From the NCBI GenBank assembly GCA_902490245.1, contig CABUDB010000005.1:1-18089 (forward strand): a stretch of 18,089 nt of DNA, given 5' to 3'. Within the stretch, counting starts at the first letter, position 1. Every line of letters starts with the position of its first letter. This DNA is from an uncultured Collinsella sp. Lineage in GTDB: Bacteria; Actinomycetota; Coriobacteriia; Coriobacteriales; Coriobacteriaceae. The translations under genes were made by a program, and so were the position numbers. A model generated the notes under the pieces. It worked only from the letters and a program-made list of their open reading frames with translations, searched no databases and had not been told where the DNA came from. This document shows, piece by piece, positions 6,688-14,227 of this stretch.

Positions 6688-6787
6688 AAAGCCCGCCAGA
6701 GCGAGCAAGGTGACGCGAAGCGAGGCGGCATTGACTTTCTGGTCATGCCGCCGCAGTTGAAAGGCAGATTGCCGCTCTGGCGGGTTT
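6688..6787. other. Branched stem structure in a convergent intergenic region
   Basis: A perfect 12 bp outer stem joins CCCGCCAGAGCG (6692-6703) to CGCTCTGGCGGG (6773-6784), extendable by A-T and G-U pairs to about 6689/6787. It encloses a strong inner hairpin, GGCGGCAT (6724-6731) with ATGCCGCC (6745-6752), extended by GAC/GTC past a bulge. It also encloses a small GGCA-GAT-TGCC hairpin (6763-6773, competing with the last outer pair) and a minor CGC-GAA-GCG (6714-6722). The whole could fold as a multibranched RNA on either strand. On the minus strand the outer stem is followed by GGGCTTTTGCTG, so it may act as terminator for the hydrolase gene. It is not a tRNA: there is no acceptor CCA context or T-loop consensus. 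Confidence 0.6.
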
Positions 6788-6800
6788 GCAGCGTCGAGCT

Positions 6801-6828
6801 GTTACGCGGTTTGGTAAAACCGCGTAAC
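6801..6828 (-). repeat. Perfect 12 bp hairpin touching the hydrolase stop codon
   Basis: GTTACGCGGTTT (6801-6812) and AAACCGCGTAAC (6817-6828) are exact inverted repeats around the 4-base loop GGTA. The right arm ends on the last base of the minus-strand stop codon (6828-6830). No T-tract follows on the minus strand, so it is more likely an RNA 3'-end stabiliser or a mobile hairpin element than a terminator. Confidence 0.7.
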
Positions 6829-7730
6829 TAGAAGCCGTGGCGCTCCAGGAAGCGGAAGGCTAGGCGAATCCAAGGGCGGACCGCCACCTGCTTGTCCTCG
6901 TTGTCGACCGCGGTGTTGGCGTTGCCGAGCGAAAGGCCGTGACCACCTTGGTCGAAGACGTGCATCTCGCATGCAACGCCCTCCTCGGCCATGCGCTGCG
7001 CAAACGGGTAGACCTGCGCGATCGGTGCCGTCTTGTCGTCGGACACGCCCCACACAAAGGTCGGCGGCATCTGACGCGAAACATGCGTGGTGGGGCAGAT
7101 ATCGGCCAAATGCTCGTCAGTTGCCTCGCCACCCGTCACCATCGACAGGTAGTCGTTGAGCAGATCGCGCCCCGTCTTGCCGCCCGTCTTGGGCACACGC
7201 AAGTCAATGCGCGGATCGCGCGTCTGCATGTCACGCACATAGGCAAAGTCGAGCAATGGATAACCCAGCACCACGGCATCGGGACGAATGTCGTCCGGAC
7301 GCGCCCCGGCAAGTGCCGCGAAGGGGCCGGTCTTCCACTGTGTTGCCAGCGAGGCGCAAATCATGCCGCCAGCAGAAAAGCCCACGACGCACACGCGCTT
7401 GGGATCGACATGCCACTCGTCGGCATTCGCACGCACCGTGGCGACCATCTTGGCAAGATCTGCCTGGGGGTGCGGAAAGCTCACGTCACCCGTAGAACTC
7501 GTGACATAGTTGAGCACAAAGGCCTGGTAACCGTGATCCAAAAACGCAAACGCCACCGGGTCCTGCTCATGCGGAGCGATATGCGTAAACGCACCTCCGC
7601 CGCAGATAATCACGGCAGGGCGGCGGCCATTCGGTTTATCGGGCAGCGGCTCGGCTCCCAGATACGTAAAGGTCGCCGGATAATCCTCGGTCGGCTCCTC
7701 GCCCCACAGCGCATGGTTCTCGACAATCAT
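6828..7730 (-). CDS. Alpha/beta-hydrolase, acetyl-esterase/BD-FAE-like
   Basis: A 300-residue serine hydrolase of the esterase/lipase group. Visible elements in order: an oxyanion-type ICGGGAFTH at about 42-50, the nucleophile elbow GFSAG with Ser119, the acidic residue in VSDDKTAP (Asp231 or Asp232), and His264 in QGGHGLS. There is no signal peptide, so it should be cytoplasmic. The family removes acetyl or other short acyl groups, often from sugars or xylan fragments; the real substrate is not evident here. I chose the ATG at 7730 because AAGGGAG stands 5 bases upstream and the family fold starts there. An open frame extends upstream to 8069, but it crosses the promoter of the divergent EIIA gene and has no family-like sequence. 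Confidence 0.85.
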   Translation of the reverse strand: MIVENHALWGEEPTEDYPATFTYLGAEPLPDKPNGRRPAVIICGGGAFTHIAPHEQDPVAFAFLDHGYQAFVLNYVTSSTGDVSFPHPQADLAKMVATVRANADEWHVDPKRVCVVGFSAGGMICASLATQWKTGPFAALAGARPDDIRPDAVVLGYPLLDFAYVRDMQTRDPRIDLRVPKTGGKTGRDLLNDYLSMVTGGEATDEHLADICPTTHVSRQMPPTFVWGVSDDKTAPIAQVYPFAQRMAEEGVACEMHVFDQGGHGLSLGNANTAVDNEDKQVAVRPWIRLAFRFLERHGF

Positions 7731-7917
7731 ATGTGCTCCCTTCGCGCAAATTATGCGCCCTTGTTTTTCGCATCTAAGCGTACCCCAGTTGGGTGCAGGA
7801 CGCAGAAACTCTCCGGCAATAAGTTTCCCTCCAACTGATATATCACATAATCCCAGCTCAGAGGTATCGCTGAGCAGCGTAGAATAGGGGGCGTTGACCA
7901 AGCCGCGAAACACATAT

Positions 7918-7927
7918 GAAACGTTTC
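7918..7927. promoter_or_regulatory. GAAACGTTTC palindrome upstream of the EIIA gene
   Basis: A perfect 10 bp palindrome with central CG lies 48 bp upstream of the EIIA start. CG-centred sites with GAAA arms are typical of LacI-family sugar regulators. A possible -10 (TAGAAT at 7880-7885) lies upstream of it, so the site would fall in the transcribed leader, consistent with a roadblock operator. A second dyad, GCTCAG/CTGAGC (7856-7861, 7870-7875), overlaps the presumed -35 region. Confidence 0.4.
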
Positions 7928-7974
7928 CGGCAAACCAAACGCGCGATATGCGCCTATTTAAGTTGGAGGCAACT

Positions 7975-8538
7975 ATGGGTCTGCTCGATTCGCTTAAGTC
8001 CACCTTCACCTCGACCGGCGAGGCGTCCGTTCCGCCCGCAGCAAGCTTCGCCACCCGCGAAGGCGTCATCTATGCCCCCGTCAACGGCGTGCTCGTCAAC
8101 CTGGACGAGGTCCCCGACGAGACCATCGCCTCGGGCATGCTCGGTCAGGGCTACGGCATCGAGCCCATCACCGGCACCATCTATGCGCCCGCCAACGGTC
8201 GCATCGGCGCCACCACCGTCACCAACCACTCCATCGGCATGATTACCGAGGACGGTCTTCGCGTGTTCATCCATGTCGGCCTGGGCACCGTGGAAATGAA
8301 CGGCAAGGGTTTTGCCCGCTTTGTCGAGATGGGTGACACGGTCAAGGCAGGCCAGCCGCTCATCAGCTTCGATCGCGAGGCCATCAAGGCCGCCGGCCAC
8401 GAGGACATCGTGACCGTCATCATCTCCGAGCTCGATCGTCTTAAGAGCATCGACCATGTCGGCGAGTCCGGAACGCTTATCGGCGGCAACCCGCTCGTCA
8501 AGCTGGGCGACCCGCTGCTGGTAGCCAAGACCAAGTAG
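7975..8538 (+). CDS. PTS sugar-specific EIIA domain protein (Crr-like)
   Basis: A 187-residue stand-alone EIIA of the glucose/sucrose type. It accepts phosphate from HPr and passes it to an EIIB, and may also signal carbon status. Family motifs are clear: [21 protein letters not shown] near residues 34-54, the supporting histidine H85 in TNHSIGM, and the phosphorylated histidine H100 in [17 protein letters not shown] (equivalent to His90 of E. coli EIIA-Glc). Length is close to E. coli Crr (169) with a short extra N-terminus. The ATG at 7975 is preceded by TTGGAGG 5 bases away; an upstream in-frame extension to 7894 lacks such a site. No EIIB or EIIC gene is adjacent, so it probably serves PTS permeases encoded elsewhere. 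A strong terminator follows. Confidence 0.9.
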   Translation: MGLLDSLKSTFTSTGEASVPPAASFATREGVIYAPVNGVLVNLDEVPDETIASGMLGQGYGIEPITGTIYAPANGRIGATTVTNHSIGMITEDGLRVFIHVGLGTVEMNGKGFARFVEMGDTVKAGQPLISFDREAIKAAGHEDIVTVIISELDRLKSIDHVGESGTLIGGNPLVKLGDPLLVAKTK

Positions 8539-8575
8539 CCAGGCCCCGCGCCACACAGCCAAAAGGCATCTCGTC

Positions 8576-8607
8576 AAGCGCCCGCGACCATTTGGCCGCG
8601 GGCGCTT
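8576..8607 (+). terminator. Intrinsic terminator of the EIIA gene
   Basis: AAGCGCCCGCG (8576-8586) pairs with CGCGGGCGCTT (8597-8607), an 11 bp GC-rich stem with a 10-base loop. TTTTCGTTT follows from 8606, within 40 bp of the stop codon. Confidence 0.9.
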
Positions 8608-8719
8608 TTCGTTTGAAAAACCATCCCGCCAATGCCTTATCTGTATAGTCCAAATGAGCCGAGCTGCTAGAATATCGAACTGTATGGATAACTATCATTC
8701 AACCGTTATGGGAGGATAC

Positions 8720-10123
8720 GTGAACCGCACCAAAATCGCGCAGCTCTATGCCGATGCCGAGTCGCTCGGCGGCCAGACCGTCACCGTCGCCGGCTGGGTC
8801 AAGTCCGTCCGCGACATGAAGAACTTTGGCTTTGTTACGCTCAACGACGGCAGCTGCTTCCGCGACCTGCAGGTCGTCATGAACCGCGAGGCACTCGACA
8901 ACTACGACGAGATCGCCCATCAAAACGTCTCGGCCGCACTCATTTGCACCGGCACCATCAAGCTGACCCCCGATGCGCCCCAGCCTTTCGAGCTTTCTGC
9001 CACCTCCATCGAGGTCGAGGGCGTCAGTGCCCCGGATTACCCGCTGCAGAAGAAGCGCGCAACCGTCGAGTTCCTGCGCACCCAGCAGCACCTGCGCCCG
9101 CGCACCAACCTGTTCCGCGCCGTGTTCCGCATCCGTTCCGTTGCCGCAGCCGCCATTCACCGCTTCTTCCAGGAGCAGGGCTTTGTCTACGTCAACACCC
9201 CCATCATCACCACGAGTGACTGCGAGGGCGCCGGCGAGATGTTCCGCGTGACCACGCTCGACCCCAAAAACCCGCCCCTCACCGAGGCCGGCGAGGTCGA
9301 CTGGAGCCAGGACTTCTTTGGCAAGCACGCAAGCCTTACCGTATCCGGCCAGCTCAACGCCGAGAACTTCGCCATGGCCTTTGGCGACGTGTACACCTTT
9401 GGCCCCACCTTCCGCGCCGAGAACTCCAACACCACGCGCCACGCCGCCGAGTTCTGGATGATCGAGCCCGAGATGGCCTTTGCCGACCTTAACGACTACA
9501 TGGATAACGCCGAGGCCATGCTCAAGTACGTCCTTAAGGACGTTATGGCCACCTGCCCCGACGAGCTCAATATGCTCAACAAGTTTGTGGACAAGGGCCT
9601 GATCGAGCGCCTGGACCACGTGGCAAACTCCGACTTTGCCCGCGTTACCTACACCGAGGCCGTCGAGATCCTGGAGCAGGCAGTCGCTGCTGGCCACCAG
9701 TTTGATTACCCCGTCAGCTGGGGCATCGACCTGCAGACCGAGCACGAGCGCTTCCTGACCGAGGAGCACTTTAAGCGCCCGACCTTCGTGACCGACTACC
9801 CGGCCGAGATCAAGGCGTTCTACATGCGCATGAACGAGGACGGCAAGACCGTCGCCGCCGCCGACTGCCTGGTTCCCGGTATCGGCGAGATTATCGGCGG
9901 CTCCCAGCGCGAGGAGCGCCTGGATCTGCTCGAGGCCCGCATCAAGGATCTGGGTATGAATCCCGAGCAGTACAAGTACTACCTTGACCTGCGCCGCTAC
10001 GGTTCCTGCAAGCACGCCGGCTACGGTCTGGGCTTCGAGCGCTTGGTGATGTACCTCACCGGCGTGGGCAACATCCGCGACGTCCTGCCGCACCCGCGCA
10101 CCGTGGGCAACGCCGACTTCTAA
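8720..10123 (+). CDS. asnS: Asparaginyl-tRNA synthetase
   Basis: Charges tRNA-Asn with asparagine; class IIb aminoacyl-tRNA synthetase. At 467 residues it nearly equals the E. coli enzyme (466) and aligns with it throughout. An N-terminal OB-fold anticodon-binding domain spans about 1-105. The catalytic core contains HLRPRTNL (124-131), motif 2 with [16 protein letters not shown] (231-246), [16 protein letters not shown], and motif 3 GYGLGFERL (434-442). The start chosen is GTG at 8720, since GGGAGG lies 4 bases upstream. The ATG at 8708 overlaps that Shine-Dalgarno sequence and has none of its own. A TAGAAT -10-like hexamer is at 8668-8673. Presence of AsnRS implies direct asparaginylation, not only the transamidation route. 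Confidence 0.97.
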   Translation: MNRTKIAQLYADAESLGGQTVTVAGWVKSVRDMKNFGFVTLNDGSCFRDLQVVMNREALDNYDEIAHQNVSAALICTGTIKLTPDAPQPFELSATSIEVEGVSAPDYPLQKKRATVEFLRTQQHLRPRTNLFRAVFRIRSVAAAAIHRFFQEQGFVYVNTPIITTSDCEGAGEMFRVTTLDPKNPPLTEAGEVDWSQDFFGKHASLTVSGQLNAENFAMAFGDVYTFGPTFRAENSNTTRHAAEFWMIEPEMAFADLNDYMDNAEAMLKYVLKDVMATCPDELNMLNKFVDKGLIERLDHVANSDFARVTYTEAVEILEQAVAAGHQFDYPVSWGIDLQTEHERFLTEEHFKRPTFVTDYPAEIKAFYMRMNEDGKTVAAADCLVPGIGEIIGGSQREERLDLLEARIKDLGMNPEQYKYYLDLRRYGSCKHAGYGLGFERLVMYLTGVGNIRDVLPHPRTVGNADF

Positions 10124-10169
10124 TCGTCGGACGCTAGCTCGCGTCGCCACACGCCAACGCTCATCGCAC

Positions 10170-10201
10170 AAGCGCCTCTCGACATCGGTCGAGAGGCGCT
10201 T
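10170..10201 (+). terminator. Intrinsic terminator of asnS
   Basis: AAGCGCCTCTCGAC (10170-10183) pairs perfectly with GTCGAGAGGCGCTT (10188-10201), a 14 bp stem with loop ATCG, followed by a run of T to 10205. It ends the asnS transcript about 50 bp after the stop codon. Confidence 0.95.
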
Positions 10202-10205
10202 TTTT

Positions 10206-10372
10206 CAACAGCATCCGTCAAGCTTTTGGCAAGTTTTTGGTCAGTTGAGCAGGGTTGTTGAAAACTCGGCCCGCCGTTCGCCGGCAACCATCGACCGTCC
10301 AAGGCGCTACGCGTCCTTGGCCAGGCTCCGCGCCCTAGGCTCTGATCTGCCATCACCAAAAAAGGAAAGGAC
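10206..10372 (+). promoter_or_regulatory. Leader of the WYL gene with tandem 11-mers and a dyad
   Basis: CAAGCTTTTGG (10219-10229) is followed directly by CAAGTTTTTGG (10230-10240), an 11 bp tandem repeat with one mismatch. Further on, CCAAGG (10299-10304) and CCTTGG (10315-10320) form an inverted repeat around a 10-base loop in a GC-rich segment. No T-tract follows the dyad, so it is not an obvious terminator. The tandem T-rich 11-mers could be regulator half-sites; the adjacent WYL protein is the nearest candidate. Confidence 0.4.
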
Positions 10373-10381
10373 GTGGGCACC

Positions 10382-11164
10382 ATGACCGAAACCGCTGTTG
10401 AAACCTACGGCACCACGACAAGAGGCGCCGCCTCGATGGCAGCCTATCGCGCCGTTCGCATCCTGCAACTATTAAGCGAGAACACCGGCGAGGACAAGGC
10501 CATGCTTTCCGATGAGTTGATCCGGCGCCTCGCCCATCCCGACGACCCCGCCCGCATGCCCATTTCGGCGGCGCGGCGCAGCATCTACACCGCCATCTCC
10601 GCACTTCGCCATGCCGGATACGAAATTGAATACAAGCGCGGCGTGGGGTATCGGCTCTTGACCCGTCCGCTCACCGACGAGGAAATCATCCGGCTCCACG
10701 GCATGGTCATGCGCAACCGCTCCACACCCATCGCCATTCGAAAAAGCATGGCTCAGCACTTGGTCGCCATGGCGAGTGTCGACGTTCGCGGCTACCTCGA
10801 TGCACCCGAGCCCGCTCCAAGTGCCGGCAGCAAATCCACCAAGGCCACGCGCACGCCCGTCAAGCGCATCGACACCTGCGAGCTCATCGAGCAGGCCATC
10901 GACCACGGAACCACGGTGAGTTTTGATATTTCGAGCGTCACGGCACGTGGCAAAACCGAGGTGGTGCGGATGACGGTCCGGCCCTTTGCCATCAGGCAAC
11001 GCGATGGCGTCTCGTATCTGCTGGGAACGGTCTACGACGCCCGAGGCGCCGACGACGCCCTGCGCACCGTTGAAGTCAGCCGCATGAAAAACGTCAGCAC
11101 GCGCTTGCTCGACGGCAAAAAACTCTTTGCCGCGCTAGACGATGAGAACGCCTCCGCCGCATAA
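10382..11164 (+). CDS. WYL-domain transcriptional regulator
   Basis: A 260-residue regulator with an N-terminal winged helix-turn-helix of the DeoR/HTH_11 type (about residues 22-95: SAARRSIYTAISALRHAGYEI, then GVGYRLL as the wing). A C-terminal WYL ligand-sensing domain spans about 165-250; its core reads VRPFAIRQRDGVSYLLGTVYD followed by LRTVEVSRMKNV. The signature Trp of WYL is replaced by Ser (SYL). A low-complexity linker with Ser, Lys, Thr and Pro joins the domains (about 140-162). The start is ambiguous: ATG at 10382 has AAGGA 10 bases upstream, while an in-frame GTG at 10373 has another AAGGA 6 bases upstream. Family members sense nucleotides or nucleic acids in several systems, but no defence genes stand beside this one and the target is unknown. 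It precedes the ABC operon by 159 bp without overlap. Confidence 0.85.
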   Translation: MTETAVETYGTTTRGAASMAAYRAVRILQLLSENTGEDKAMLSDELIRRLAHPDDPARMPISAARRSIYTAISALRHAGYEIEYKRGVGYRLLTRPLTDEEIIRLHGMVMRNRSTPIAIRKSMAQHLVAMASVDVRGYLDAPEPAPSAGSKSTKATRTPVKRIDTCELIEQAIDHGTTVSFDISSVTARGKTEVVRMTVRPFAIRQRDGVSYLLGTVYDARGADDALRTVEVSRMKNVSTRLLDGKKLFAALDDENASAA

Positions 11165-11232
11165 GACCCTCCGCCGCCCATTCGACCACCCGTACCGCCC
11201 ATCCGATTCTGTATTAAAAACCCGCCAGGCTG

Positions 11233-11291
11233 TTGTAAAAATGGACATCAGCGCTACTATAGTTCCACTTGCACTTTGTCCCAGTGCAGTG
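11233..11291 (+). promoter_or_regulatory. Candidate promoter and dyad upstream of the ABC operon
   Basis: TTGTAA (11233-11238) and TACTAT (11255-11260) form a -35/-10 pair with 16 bp spacing; TATAGT at 11258 is an alternative -10 with 19 bp spacing. Immediately downstream CACTTGCACT (11266-11275) and AGTGCAGTG (11283-11291) make an inverted repeat with one bulged T. Its position at the presumed transcription start suits a repressor operator. I see no T-box or other known riboswitch in the short leader. Confidence 0.5.
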
Positions 11292-11323
11292 TTTCCAGCC
11301 ATTTTTATACTGGGGGTAATGAT

Positions 11324-12304
11324 ATGAAGGACATCACCATCAGCCGCAGGAGCCTTCTGGTCTCCGCCGGCCTGCTCGCGCTCGCCCCGCTCGCCGGATG
11401 CGGCGGCAACTCTGGTTCCGGTTCCGCTGCCGCCGGTTCCGACTACACCATCGGCGTTCTGCAGCTCACCGAGCACTCCGCACTCGATGCCGCCAACGAC
11501 GGCTTTGTCAAAGCCATCAAGGAGAGTGACCTTAAGGTCAAGATCGACCAGAAGAACGCCCAGAACGACCAGTCCACGTGTAAGTCCATCGCCGACAAGT
11601 TTGTGGGCGACGACGTCAACCTGATTTATGCCATCGCCACGCCCGCCGCACAGGCTGCCGCCGGCGCCACGGCCGATATCCCCATCGTGGGCTGTGCCAT
11701 CACCGACTACGCCGCCTCCGGCCTGGTCCAGGACAACGACAAGCCCGGCACCAACGTCACGGGCGCTTCCGACCTCACCCCGGTCGCCGAGCAGCTCGAG
11801 ATGATGCAGAAGGTCCTGCCCGACGTAAAGAAGGTCGGCCTGCTCTACTGCACCGCCGAGTCCAACTCCGACGTCCAGATCAAGGCCGCCAAGAAGGAAC
11901 TCGACAAACTGGGCCTGGAGTACACCGACTTCACCGTCTCGAGTTCCAACGAGATCCAGTCCGTCGTCGAATCTGCCGTGGGCAAGGTCGACGCGCTCTA
12001 CTCCCCCACTGACAACACCATCGCCGCGGGCGCCTCGCAGGTGGGCCAGATCTGCAAGGAGAACAAGCTTCCCTTCGTGACCGGCGAGGAGGGCATGTGC
12101 ATGGCCGGCGGCCTGTTCACCCTCTCCATCAACTACGAGGATCTGGGCTACGCCGCGGGCGAAATGGCCGTCAAGATTCTTAAGGGCGAGGCCAAGCCCG
12201 AGGATATGCCGATCAAGCATCTCTCGAGCAAGGACCTGGTCGTCGTCAAGAACGACGAGATGGCCGAGGCGCTGGGCATCGATCTTTCCGCTCTGGACGA
12301 GTAG
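11324..12304 (+). CDS. ABC transporter substrate-binding lipoprotein (ABC_sub_bind/TrpX-like)
   Basis: The ligand-binding lipoprotein of an ABC importer, 326 residues. Residues 1-26 are a lipoprotein signal with lipobox LAGC and lipidated Cys26; the n-region carries ISRRSLLVSAG, a twin-arginine-like motif. A Gly/Ser/Ala linker follows, then a two-lobe periplasmic-binding fold of the ABC_sub_bind family (YTIGVLQLTEHSALDAANDGF, ATPAAQAAA, TGASDLTPVAEQLEMMQKVLPDVKKVGLLY, ALYSPTDNTIAAG). The ATG at 11324 has GGGGG 7 bases upstream; the longer frame to 11276 has no site. In streptococci, homologous trios are called TrpXYZ and linked to tryptophan uptake. That substrate is possible here, but the family is wider. 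The permease and ATPase genes follow. Confidence 0.9.
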   Translation: MKDITISRRSLLVSAGLLALAPLAGCGGNSGSGSAAAGSDYTIGVLQLTEHSALDAANDGFVKAIKESDLKVKIDQKNAQNDQSTCKSIADKFVGDDVNLIYAIATPAAQAAAGATADIPIVGCAITDYAASGLVQDNDKPGTNVTGASDLTPVAEQLEMMQKVLPDVKKVGLLYCTAESNSDVQIKAAKKELDKLGLEYTDFTVSSSNEIQSVVESAVGKVDALYSPTDNTIAAGASQVGQICKENKLPFVTGEEGMCMAGGLFTLSINYEDLGYAAGEMAVKILKGEAKPEDMPIKHLSSKDLVVVKNDEMAEALGIDLSALDE

Positions 12305-12375
12305 CGGCATGCGCGGCAATGTGCCTAGGGCCCATACTCGCGCCGTTGCCGTGTTATTCAATATCTGAGCCACAG

Positions 12376-12404
12376 GGGCGAACGCCAAAGACCGGCGTTC
12401 GCCC
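12376..12404 (+). terminator. Attenuator-like hairpin inside the ABC operon
   Basis: GGGCGAACGCC (12376-12386) pairs perfectly with GGCGTTCGCCC (12394-12404), an 11 bp stem with a 7-base loop, followed by the weak tail TGCTTGTTA. It lies in the 204 bp gap between binding-protein and permease genes. The poor T-tract suggests partial termination or mRNA protection that leaves more binding protein than membrane components, a common arrangement in ABC operons. Confidence 0.7.
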
Positions 12405-12508
12405 TGCTTGTTACGGATGAGACAAAACATTCGTCCGCAGCTCTTTTATGCATTGTTACCGCTATTATGGTGACTCACGTGTCCATCCTATCCTAGGAGG
12501 TATGAAGC

Positions 12509-13432
12509 ATGCTCATTGCATTGCAGGGCGCTGTTTCGCAAGGCGTCCTCTGGGGCATTATGGTGCTTGGCGTGTTTATCACGTTCCGCCTGCTCGACAT
12601 TCCCGATATGACCTGCGACGGCAGCTTTGCCCTCGGCGGCTGCGTCTGCGCTGTGCTCATCGTCAATAACAACGTCGACCCGCTGCTCGCCGTGCTGGCC
12701 GGTATGTGCGCCGGCGCCATCGCGGGCGCCGTCACGGGCATTCTGACCACCGTCTTTGAGATTCCCGCGATCCTCGCCGGAATCCTCACCCAGATCAGCC
12801 TGTGGTCCATCAACCTACGCATCATGGGCAAGTCCAATACGCCCATTCTTGCCAAGGGCACCGTGTTCTCGGCCGTCAGCAATATGACCGGTCTGCCGCA
12901 GTCCACCGTTGCCATCATCTTGGGCATCCTACTCGCCGTGGCTATCGTTGCCATCCTGTATTGGTTCTTTGGCACCGAGATCGGCTCGGCGCTGCGCGCC
13001 ACCGGCAACAACGAGTACATGATCCGCGCCCTGGGCGTCAACACCAACTCCACCAAGATGATCGCCCTCGTGCTCTCCAACGCCCTCATCGGCCTTTCGG
13101 GCGCGCTCATCTGCCAGAGCCAAAAGTATGCCGACATTGGTATGGGCACCGGTGCCATCGTTATCGGTCTTGCCGCCATTGTTATCGGTGAGGTGCTCGG
13201 CCGTCTGCTGCCCGGCGGCCTCACGCAGTTTAGCGTCCGTCTTGCCTCCGCCGTCTTTGGCTCCGTGGTGTACTTCCTTATCCGCGCCATCGTGCTGCAG
13301 TTGGGCATGGACGCCAACGACATGAAGCTGCTCTCCGCCGTGATTGTCGCTGTGGCTCTGTGCGTGCCCGTGGTTTGGGAGCGCTATAAGCTCCGCAGCT
13401 CCTACACGAAGGGGGATGAGGCAGATGCTTAA
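12509..13432 (+). CDS. ABC transporter permease, TrpY-like (BPD_transp_2 family)
   Basis: The membrane subunit of the importer, 307 residues, with about 8-9 hydrophobic segments. Family features include MVLGVFITFRLLDIPDMTCDGSF near the N-terminus, where the Asp-Gly-Ser-Phe context is typical of this permease group, and the coupling-type loop GSALRATGNNEYMIRALGVN. The C-terminus is short and polar (YKLRSSYTKGDEADA). The ATG at 12509 is preceded by AGGAGG 8 bases away. The stop codon overlaps the start of the ATPase gene by 8 bp, indicating translational coupling. The substrate should be that of the binding protein, possibly tryptophan or another amino-acid-like solute. Confidence 0.92.
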   Translation: MLIALQGAVSQGVLWGIMVLGVFITFRLLDIPDMTCDGSFALGGCVCAVLIVNNNVDPLLAVLAGMCAGAIAGAVTGILTTVFEIPAILAGILTQISLWSINLRIMGKSNTPILAKGTVFSAVSNMTGLPQSTVAIILGILLAVAIVAILYWFFGTEIGSALRATGNNEYMIRALGVNTNSTKMIALVLSNALIGLSGALICQSQKYADIGMGTGAIVIGLAAIVIGEVLGRLLPGGLTQFSVRLASAVFGSVVYFLIRAIVLQLGMDANDMKLLSAVIVAVALCVPVVWERYKLRSSYTKGDEADA

Positions 13433-14219
13433 GCTCTCGCACGTCAAGAAGACCTTTAACAAGGGCACCGTCACCGAAAAGCGCGCGCTCACCGGCGTCG
13501 ACCTCACCCTGAATGACGGCGACTTTGTAACCGTGATCGGCGGCAACGGCGCCGGCAAGTCCACGCTGCTCAACATGATCGCCGGCGTGTACCCGCTCGA
13601 TTCGGGCGTTATTGAGCTCGACGGCACCGATATCTCGCGCCTGAGCGAGTCGCAGCGCGCCAAGTACCTGGGCCGCGTGTTTCAGGACCCCATGCGCGGT
13701 ACCGCTGCCGACATGCAAATCGCCGAGAACCTGGCCCTCGCCAAGCGTCGCGGCCAGCGTCGCGGCCTTTCGTGGGGCGTCACCAAGGCCGAGAAAGATG
13801 AGTACGTTGAGCTGCTCAAGCGCCTGGACCTTGGTCTGGACACGCGTCTCAACGCCAAGGTCGGCCTGCTCTCGGGCGGCCAGCGCCAGGCACTCACCCT
13901 GCTGATGGCCACGCTCACCAGGCCGCGCCTGTTGCTGCTCGACGAGCACACCGCGGCCCTCGACCCCAAGACGGCCTCTAAGGTGCTCAACCTGACCGAG
14001 GAGATCGTCGACGAAAACCATCTGACCACGCTCATGGTCACGCACAACATGAACGACGCCATCCGTTTGGGCAACCGTCTGATCATGATGCACGAAGGCC
14101 ACGTGATCTACGACGTGGCGGGCGATGAGAAGAAGTCGCTCACCGTAGCCGACCTGCTTCAGAAGTTTGAGGAGGTCTCGGGCGGCGAGCTCGCCAACGA
14201 CCGCATGCTACTAAGCTAA
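13425..14219 (+). CDS. ABC transporter ATP-binding protein, TrpZ-like
   Basis: The 264-residue ATPase powering the importer. All nucleotide-binding elements are intact: Walker A GGNGAGKST at 39-47, Q-loop FQDP with Gln87, signature LSGGQRQ at 149-155, Walker B RLLLLDE ending at Glu174, D-loop AALD, and switch His207 in MVTHN. After the Walker B Glu the usual Pro is His (DEHT), a mild variant. The ATG at 13425 lies within the permease 3' end (8 bp overlap), with GGGGG 9 bases upstream. The long upstream frame to 13344 is inside the permease gene and not real. A hairpin terminator begins 9 bp after the stop. Confidence 0.95.
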   Translation: MLKLSHVKKTFNKGTVTEKRALTGVDLTLNDGDFVTVIGGNGAGKSTLLNMIAGVYPLDSGVIELDGTDISRLSESQRAKYLGRVFQDPMRGTAADMQIAENLALAKRRGQRRGLSWGVTKAEKDEYVELLKRLDLGLDTRLNAKVGLLSGGQRQALTLLMATLTRPRLLLLDEHTAALDPKTASKVLNLTEEIVDENHLTTLMVTHNMNDAIRLGNRLIMMHEGHVIYDVAGDEKKSLTVADLLQKFEEVSGGELANDRMLLS

Positions 14220-14227
14220 CGACTTAG

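Noticed and set aside
6688..6787. tRNA or tmRNA gene
   Set aside because: The outer stem is 12 bp, there is no anticodon arm, no TTCGA-type T-loop and no CCA context.
6828..8069. A 413-residue version of the hydrolase starting at 8069
   Set aside because: The extra 113 codons overlap the EIIA gene and its leader on the other strand, carry no family similarity, and the ATG at 7730 has a good ribosome binding site.
8699..10171. Minus-strand open frame of 490 codons opposite asnS
   Set aside because: Shadow of the AsnRS codon bias; Val/Gly/Leu/His-rich with no motifs, and asnS is certain.
11165..11323. T-box or tryptophan riboswitch before the TrpXYZ-like operon
   Set aside because: The leader after the presumed promoter is too short (about 60 bases) and lacks a T-box sequence or terminator/antiterminator pair.
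11135..12430. Minus-strand open frame of 431 codons opposite the binding-protein gene
   Set aside because: Antisense shadow; low-complexity Gly/Val/Leu composition and crosses both the promoter and the attenuator hairpin.
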